DNA of 64,000 bases, taken from Propionibacteriaceae bacterium (GTDB lineage: Bacteria; Actinomycetota; Actinomycetes; Propionibacteriales; Propionibacteriaceae). The notes below the pieces were generated by a model. It searched no databases and was not told where the DNA came from. It was given only the letters and a program-made list of their open reading frames with translations. Shown in pieces: positions 59,858 through 64,000 of the stretch; the first letter of the stretch is position 1; the number at the start of each line of letters is the position of its first letter. The position numbers and the translations under genes were made by a program. Location of the stretch: the NCBI GenBank assembly GCA_031266665.1, contig JAISAO010000054.1, positions 1 to 64,000 of the forward strand, in the 5' to 3' direction.

Positions 59858-60916
59858 ATGGCTGAGGGTTACCTCGACGCCACCGCCGTCCGCCGCCTGG
59901 CCCAGGAACTAGGCTTGCGCCCGAGCAAGCGGCGGGGCCAGAACTTCGTGGTCGACGCCAACACCATCCGCCGCCTGGTCCGCCTGGCCGGCCTTGACCG
60001 GTATGGCGCTGAGCCGTCCGAGTCCGTTCGGGAGCCCTCCGCCGCCGGGGACCACGATCACCGGGTGCCCGGGGCAGAGCGGGAGTTTTCCGCCACCCCC
60101 AGTCACGACGGTCGCTGGGACGGGTCGGAGTCTTCCACCGGCGCCGTGGTGTTGGAGGTCGGACCCGGGCTGGGGTCGTTGACGGCCGGGCTGCTGGCCG
60201 CCGGGGCCGAGGTCACCGCGGTCGAGGTCGAGCCGGCCTTGGCCCGTCGCCTGCCCCAGACGATGGCGGAGCTCCAGCCGCCAGCCGCCCACCGCTTGCG
60301 GGTGGTCGAGGCCGACGCCCTCCGGCTGGTCCGACTGCCCGAACCCGAGCCCACCAAGCTGGTGGCCAATCTGCCCTACAACTTGGCCGTGCCCATCCTG
60401 CTGCACTGCTGGCAGACCTGGCCCAGCTTGGACTCGGCCCTGGTCATGGTCCAGGCCGAGGTGGCCGACCGGCTGACCGCCGCCCCCGGCTCCAAGGCCT
60501 ACGGCGTCCCCTCGGCCAAGATCGCCTGGCGGGCGACGGCCACTAGGGCCGGGTCTGTCCCGGCCAGCGTCTTTTGGCCCCAGCCCCAGGTCGAGTCGGC
60601 CCTGGTCCGCCTGACGCGGCGCGACCCCCCGGCCACCAGCGCCACCCGCCAGCAGGTCTTCGCCGTCGTCGAGGCCGCCTTCGGCCAGCGCCGCAAGATG
60701 ATCCGCTCGGCCCTGGCGGCCCGTTTCCCGGCCGCCGTCGTCGAGGCCGCCCTGGCCGCCGCCGGCATCGCCCCGGCCACCCGGGGCGAGCGCCTGGACA
60801 TCGCCCAATTCGCCCGCCTGGCCGCCGCCTTGGCCGCCGTCCGCGGCGCCCAGGGCGCCGGCCCGGCCCAGCCCGAGGACGGCGCTGAGCCCACCCGCCC
60901 TGGCCCTCGCCCATGA
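59858..60916 (+). CDS. rsmA: 16S rRNA dimethyladenosine transferase with insertion
   Basis: KsgA/RsmA dimethylates A1518 and A1519 of 16S rRNA. Motifs: SKRRGQNFVVDANTIRRLV, SAM motif VLEVGPGLGSLTAGLL, motif IV VANLPYNLAVPILLH, and the C-terminal AAFGQRRKMIRSAL. About 45 extra residues (nt about 60003-60140, rich in S, E, G, D and H) are inserted between the N-terminal RNA-binding segment and the SAM motif, where the family has almost nothing. The total of 352 residues is above the usual 270 to 300. A GTG at 59852 is also in frame. Confidence 0.93.
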   Translation: MAEGYLDATAVRRLAQELGLRPSKRRGQNFVVDANTIRRLVRLAGLDRYGAEPSESVREPSAAGDHDHRVPGAEREFSATPSHDGRWDGSESSTGAVVLEVGPGLGSLTAGLLAAGAEVTAVEVEPALARRLPQTMAELQPPAAHRLRVVEADALRLVRLPEPEPTKLVANLPYNLAVPILLHCWQTWPSLDSALVMVQAEVADRLTAAPGSKAYGVPSAKIAWRATATRAGSVPASVFWPQPQVESALVRLTRRDPPATSATRQQVFAVVEAAFGQRRKMIRSALAARFPAAVVEAALAAAGIAPATRGERLDIAQFARLAAALAAVRGAQGAGPAQPEDGAEPTRPGPRP

Positions 60917-60942
60917 CCGCTCAGCCCCGCCGACGCTGCCGG

Positions 60943-61034
60943 GTTCTGTCTGATGTGCCCACTGTGATCTGTCTGAGATGTCTATCGGGATCTGTCTGAG
61001 ATGCCTACCGGGATTTGTCTAAGGCACCGATCCG
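60943..61034. repeat. Four 23-base tandem repeats upstream of vapBC
   Basis: Units based on GATCTGTCTGAGATGTCTAT plus CGG. The middle two differ at two positions; the outer two are more diverged. Two helical turns per unit, iteron-like. They may be an operator array for a nearby gene or the remains of an insertion sequence end. Confidence 0.7.
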
Positions 61035-61169
61035 TCTGGCCGGACATGACCTGTTAGGCCGACGGGGGCGGCCCTCGGCCCGTCGCGGCGCCTACGCGCC
61101 GGTCAACCGTCCGAGACGGGCGCGGGAGCGTCTTGAATCTGGTCGCGCGGGGTCGGGCCGGCGTCGGGT

Positions 61170-61185
61170 AAGGTTGATATACCTT
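61170..61185 (+). promoter_or_regulatory. Possible vapBC operator
   Basis: A 16-base inverted repeat (AAGGTTGATATACCTT) with 5-base arms lies 15 bases before the vapB ATG, and the ribosome-binding site AAGGAGGGGG follows it. VapB proteins usually bind such palindromes. Confidence 0.5.
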
Positions 61186-61199
61186 TCAAGGAGGGGGAA

Positions 61200-61451
61200 A
61201 TGACTCGATTGACGATCACCGCCAAGGGGCAGGTCACGCTCAAGAAGGCGATCTTGGAGCGGCTCGGCGCCGGCCCGGGGGATCAGGTCGAAGCCTTTGT
61301 GGCGGCGGACGGGTCGGTGGTGCTCAGCCCCGTCCGACCGGCGGCCTCGCTGGCGGACGCCGCCGGGATGCTGGCCCGCCACGTCACTCGGCCGGTCGGG
61401 GTCGAGGAGTTGAACCAGGCCATCGCGGACGGGTGGGCCGGGCGGCTATGA
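61200..61451 (+). CDS. vapB: AbrB/MazE-type antitoxin (VapB-like)
   Basis: An 83-residue protein with the SpoVT/AbrB fold: RLTITAKGQVTLKKAILERL followed by GAGPGDQVEAFVAADGSVVL. The C-terminal part should bind the toxin. Strong ribosome-binding site (AAGGAGGGGG). It overlaps the toxin gene by four bases (ATGA). Confidence 0.9.
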   Translation: MTRLTITAKGQVTLKKAILERLGAGPGDQVEAFVAADGSVVLSPVRPAASLADAAGMLARHVTRPVGVEELNQAIADGWAGRL

Positions 61452-61876
61452 GGCTGACGCCCGACACCAATGTGCTGGTGCTTTTCGTCACGGGTGACGA
61501 CTCCGGCCAGGCGGCGGTCGCCCGCCGCGTCCTGACCGAGGCCGAGTCGCTCGTCATCACCGTGCCGACACTGTGCGAACTGGTGTGGGTGCTCCGGTCC
61601 GTCTACCAAGTGTCGCCGCCCGAGGTCGCCCGAGCCGTTCGCGCCTTGGTCGCGCCGTCCAACGTGGTCGTCGACCGGGCGGCGGTGGCGGCCGGTCTGG
61701 CGCTGGCCGACGTCGGCGGCGACTTCGCCGACGGTGCCATCGCCGCCCTGGGCCGCTCCCTCGGAGCCGACGAGTTCGTCACCTTCGACCGCCGGGCCGC
61801 CAAACTGCTCTCAGCCGCCGGCGTCCCGGCCCGACTCCTAGGCGGTCGTGCTGAGGGTGCGCGGACCCTCCAATGA
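61448..61876 (+). CDS. vapC: PIN-domain ribonuclease toxin (VapC-like)
   Basis: A 142-residue PIN-domain protein with the acidic residues expected: TPDTNVLV (Asp), TLCELVWVL (Glu), GGDFADGAIAAL (Asp) and TFDRRA (Asp). It is coupled to the antitoxin. VapC toxins cleave tRNA or rRNA when free. It lies directly upstream of the restriction-modification pair. Confidence 0.92.
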   Translation: MRLTPDTNVLVLFVTGDDSGQAAVARRVLTEAESLVITVPTLCELVWVLRSVYQVSPPEVARAVRALVAPSNVVVDRAAVAAGLALADVGGDFADGAIAALGRSLGADEFVTFDRRAAKLLSAAGVPARLLGGRAEGARTLQ

Positions 61877-61975
61877 GGGCGCGACCTGGGCCGTGGCGGG
61901 TGGAGTTCCGGCACGCGGCTGTCGAATTTTCATGGCAGGGAGCGCTGTCGGGGATCGCGGTTAGACTCGCTCACG

Positions 61976-63655
61976 ATGTCGGTCCAGATCCTTCCGCTTG
62001 ACGATCCGACGGCTGGGGCGCCGCCGGACGATGGGGCCGTGCCCGCCGACGAGAAGACGCGCGGGGCCGTGTTCACCCGGCCCTCCGTGGTGGAGTTCAT
62101 GTTGGATCTTGTGGGCTACACGACCGAGGCGGACCTGACGGGGCGGCGGTTGCTGGAGCCGTCCTGTGGCCCAGGGAGCTTCCTGCTGGTGGTGGCGCGG
62201 CGGCTGCTGGAGTCTTGGCGACGGGCCGGGGCCGACGATGCCGCTCTTGATGACGCCATCCGGGCGGTCGAGTTGGATCGGGCGACTCTCGACGCGACTC
62301 GCCACAAGGTTGTCAGCCTGCTCATGGACGGAGGCCTGTCGGGGTTGTCGGCCGCGCGGGTGGCGAAGCGGTGGCTGGTGGGGGGCGACTTCTTGGCGGT
62401 GGGGATCGAGGGTCAGTTCGATGTCGTTGTCGGTAATCCGCCCTACGTCCGTCAGGAGTTGATGAGACCAGCCAAATTGGCCTGGTATCGGGCGACGTAT
62501 CCGACGATGGTGGGGCGGGCCGACTTGTACGTGGCCTTCTTCGAGCGGGCGCTCGGGCTATTGGGACCAGGCGGGAAGCTGAGCTTCATCTGCGCCGACG
62601 CCTGGACGCGCAATGAGTATGGGCGGGAGCTGCGGCGGCTGGTCACGAGCGAGTTCGCGCTCCGGGCGTACGTGGACATGTACGGGCTGGACGCCTTCGA
62701 GGCCAGCGTGGGGGCCTATCCGTCGATCACGCTGATCGAGCGTGGGCCGGCGGGGCCGGTCCGGTCGGCTCGCGCCACGTCGACCGATCCCGAGGATCTG
62801 GCCCGGTTGACGCGCGCCCTGAAGGAGGCCGGCGAAGTCAAATCCGTGGCCGCCCCGGCGCCCGGCGGCGCTCCTTGGCTGTTGCGGGGAGATCGTCGGC
62901 TGGAAGCGATTCGGCAACTGGAGGACCGTTGCCCGACGTTGGAGCAGGCTGGCTGTCGGGTGGGTATCGGCGTGGCCACGGGCGCGGACCAGGTGTTCGT
63001 CGGCCAATACGACGACCTGCCGCTAGAAGACGACCGGAAGCTGCCGCTGGCGGTCAATCGCGACATCGTCCAGGGGTCGTTCGCCTGGCATGGCACAGGA
63101 GTCGTGAACCCCTGGCGGCCAGGAGGCGGGCTGGTCGATCTCGACGACTATCCAAAGCTCGCCGCCTACCTCGAGCCCCACCGGGCAAGGCTGGCGCAGA
63201 GGCACACGGCCAAGGCGGCCCCGGACAGACGCTGGTACAAGACCATCGACCGGATCACAGACAAACTGACCTGGCGGCCGAAACTCTTGGTGCCCGACAT
63301 CCGGGGCGACGGCGACGCCATCGCCTTCGACCAGGGCACGGTGTATCCGCACCACAACCTGTATCACATCACATCGGACGTCTGGGACCTCCGAGCGCTG
63401 CAAGCGCTACTGCGTTCCGGCCTGGCCAAATTGTTCGTGGAGGCCTACGCGGTGAAGCTCGGTGGCGGGTTCCTACGATTCCAAGCCCAATATCTGCGCC
63501 GGATCCGCGTGCCGGCGTGGCGCGACTTGGCGGCGGACGACCAGGCCGCCCTACAGGCGGCCGGCGTCGCCGGGGACAAGGCGCCACGCCAATTGCTGGA
63601 GCGTCTGTGCGGCTTGCCCGCAGGCGCGCTGGGGTTTATGGAGGAGTGGCGATGA
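61976..63655 (+). CDS. N6-adenine DNA methyltransferase of a PaeR7I/XhoI-like system
   Basis: A 559-residue type II methyltransferase. SAM motif LLEPSCGPGSFLLV is near residue 61 and catalytic motif IV VVGNPPYVRQE near 151. A target-recognition region follows in the C-terminal half. It overlaps by four bases the nuclease gene (ATGA at 63652-63655). Its partner's identity implies methylation within CTCGAG; that is inference. Confidence 0.92.
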   Translation: MSVQILPLDDPTAGAPPDDGAVPADEKTRGAVFTRPSVVEFMLDLVGYTTEADLTGRRLLEPSCGPGSFLLVVARRLLESWRRAGADDAALDDAIRAVELDRATLDATRHKVVSLLMDGGLSGLSAARVAKRWLVGGDFLAVGIEGQFDVVVGNPPYVRQELMRPAKLAWYRATYPTMVGRADLYVAFFERALGLLGPGGKLSFICADAWTRNEYGRELRRLVTSEFALRAYVDMYGLDAFEASVGAYPSITLIERGPAGPVRSARATSTDPEDLARLTRALKEAGEVKSVAAPAPGGAPWLLRGDRRLEAIRQLEDRCPTLEQAGCRVGIGVATGADQVFVGQYDDLPLEDDRKLPLAVNRDIVQGSFAWHGTGVVNPWRPGGGLVDLDDYPKLAAYLEPHRARLAQRHTAKAAPDRRWYKTIDRITDKLTWRPKLLVPDIRGDGDAIAFDQGTVYPHHNLYHITSDVWDLRALQALLRSGLAKLFVEAYAVKLGGGFLRFQAQYLRRIRVPAWRDLAADDQAALQAAGVAGDKAPRQLLERLCGLPAGALGFMEEWR

Positions 63656-64000
63656 GTCTCGACCTCGGCCCCTATGAGCGACAGGCGGCGTCGGCGGTGG
63701 CGCATTTCTGGGCCACCCGCGCCCAGGCCGCCGCTCGTCAGCGGGATGGCGGCGGCACTGATCAGGGGGAACGGGCCGGCGTGACGGCGGGCAAGAACAT
63801 GGACGGGTTCATCACCTTGCTGGTCGACCTCGTCAAGGCCAACGGGCTGACCGAGGCCCAGGTCTGCGTCGACCGCTCGAGACTGACGCTGCCGGGCTAC
63901 TACCGGGCGACCAAGAACTGGGACTTGCTGATTCTCAACGGGCCGAGACTATTGGCGGCCATCGAGTTGAAGAGCCAAGTGGGACCGTCCTTCGGCAACA
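63652..64000 (+). CDS. PaeR7I/XhoI-like restriction endonuclease, 3' end beyond window
   Basis: The first 116 residues are visible: MSLDLGPYERQAASAVAHFW at the start and the catalytic region KNWDLLILNGPRLLAAIELK followed by SQVGPSFGN. That segment is a PD-(D/E)xK type core and is characteristic of the PaeR7I/XhoI family, which cuts CTCGAG. The rest lies off the right edge, so integrity cannot be judged. Confidence 0.85.
   Translation, partial: MSLDLGPYERQAASAVAHFWATRAQAAARQRDGGGTDQGERAGVTAGKNMDGFITLLVDLVKANGLTEAQVCVDRSRLTLPGYYRATKNWDLLILNGPRLLAAIELKSQVGPSFGN

Noticed and set aside
60943..61034. CRISPR array
   Set aside because: The 23-base units are directly adjacent with no spacers. No other spaced repeats or cas genes are visible in the window.

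Overview
The window is very GC-rich and most genes look actinobacterial. The strongest taxonomic pointer is a complete Wood-Werkman methylmalonyl-CoA:pyruvate transcarboxylase operon (5S, 12S, a small subunit and the 1.3S biotin carrier, 51091-54845). With mycothiol synthase (MshD), a GlnR-like regulator, MptB- and Pmt-type mannosyltransferases and the tRNA-Thr/tRNA-Met/rpmG/hadAB/murB order, it suggests a propionic-acid bacterium (Propionibacteriaceae or a close relative). This comes from reading the sequence, not from a database search.

Layout. 1-6.5 kb (minus strand): the first two genes of a DISARM class 1-like defence locus, a drmD-type SNF2 helicase and a drmMI-type adenine methylase cut by the window edge. 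6.7-15.4 kb (minus): MutT1-like NUDIX/phosphatase, a giant MshD-PPK1 fusion frame, a GlnR-like regulator and dtd. 15.6-21.7 kb (plus): MptB-like mannosyltransferase, BMP lipoprotein, YajQ, exonuclease III and a metallophosphoesterase. 21.9-30 kb: two accessory operons, XRE + ImmA/IrrE protease + papain-like protease, and a pair of P-loop ATPases. 30.4-32 kb: divergent PepSY proteins. 32.2-35.3 kb: tRNA-Tyr, tRNA-Thr, tRNA-Met, rpmG, hadA, hadB, murB. 35.3-39.0 kb: a small accessory island (WXG/ESX-like pseudogene, large unknown protein, two lipoproteins) closed by a second copy of the murB 3' end. 39.3-45.4 kb: ABC exporter, small CxxC protein, mnmA and nifS joined by two micro-ORFs, polyprenyl diphosphate synthase. 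45.5-46.9 kb: a DUF4143 ATPase cassette. 47-51 kb: typA, a phosphoribosyltransferase, then NUDIX and HAD genes closed by a second copy of the phosphoribosyltransferase 3' end. 51-61 kb: transcarboxylase operon, rsmI, pmt, tatD, rsmA. 61.2 kb to the end: VapBC and a PaeR7I/XhoI-type restriction-modification pair, the nuclease cut by the window edge.

Three themes recur. (1) Echoes of gene ends: the 3' ends of murB and a phosphoribosyltransferase gene, and on a smaller scale of an XRE gene and nifS, recur downstream next to accessory DNA. Two ATPase cassettes are each followed by a diverged copy of their own promoter/operator. (2) Housekeeping enzymes carry in-frame low-complexity or palindrome-derived insertions (dtd, murB, rsmA, mutT1, the MshD-PPK linker, xth, pmt, drmMI). 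(3) Small palindromic repeats and MITE-like elements fill most of the larger gaps. The least familiar candidates for a new system are the two-ATPase operon (25.2-30.0 kb), the XRE-ImmA-papain operon (21.9-25.0 kb) and the murB island.
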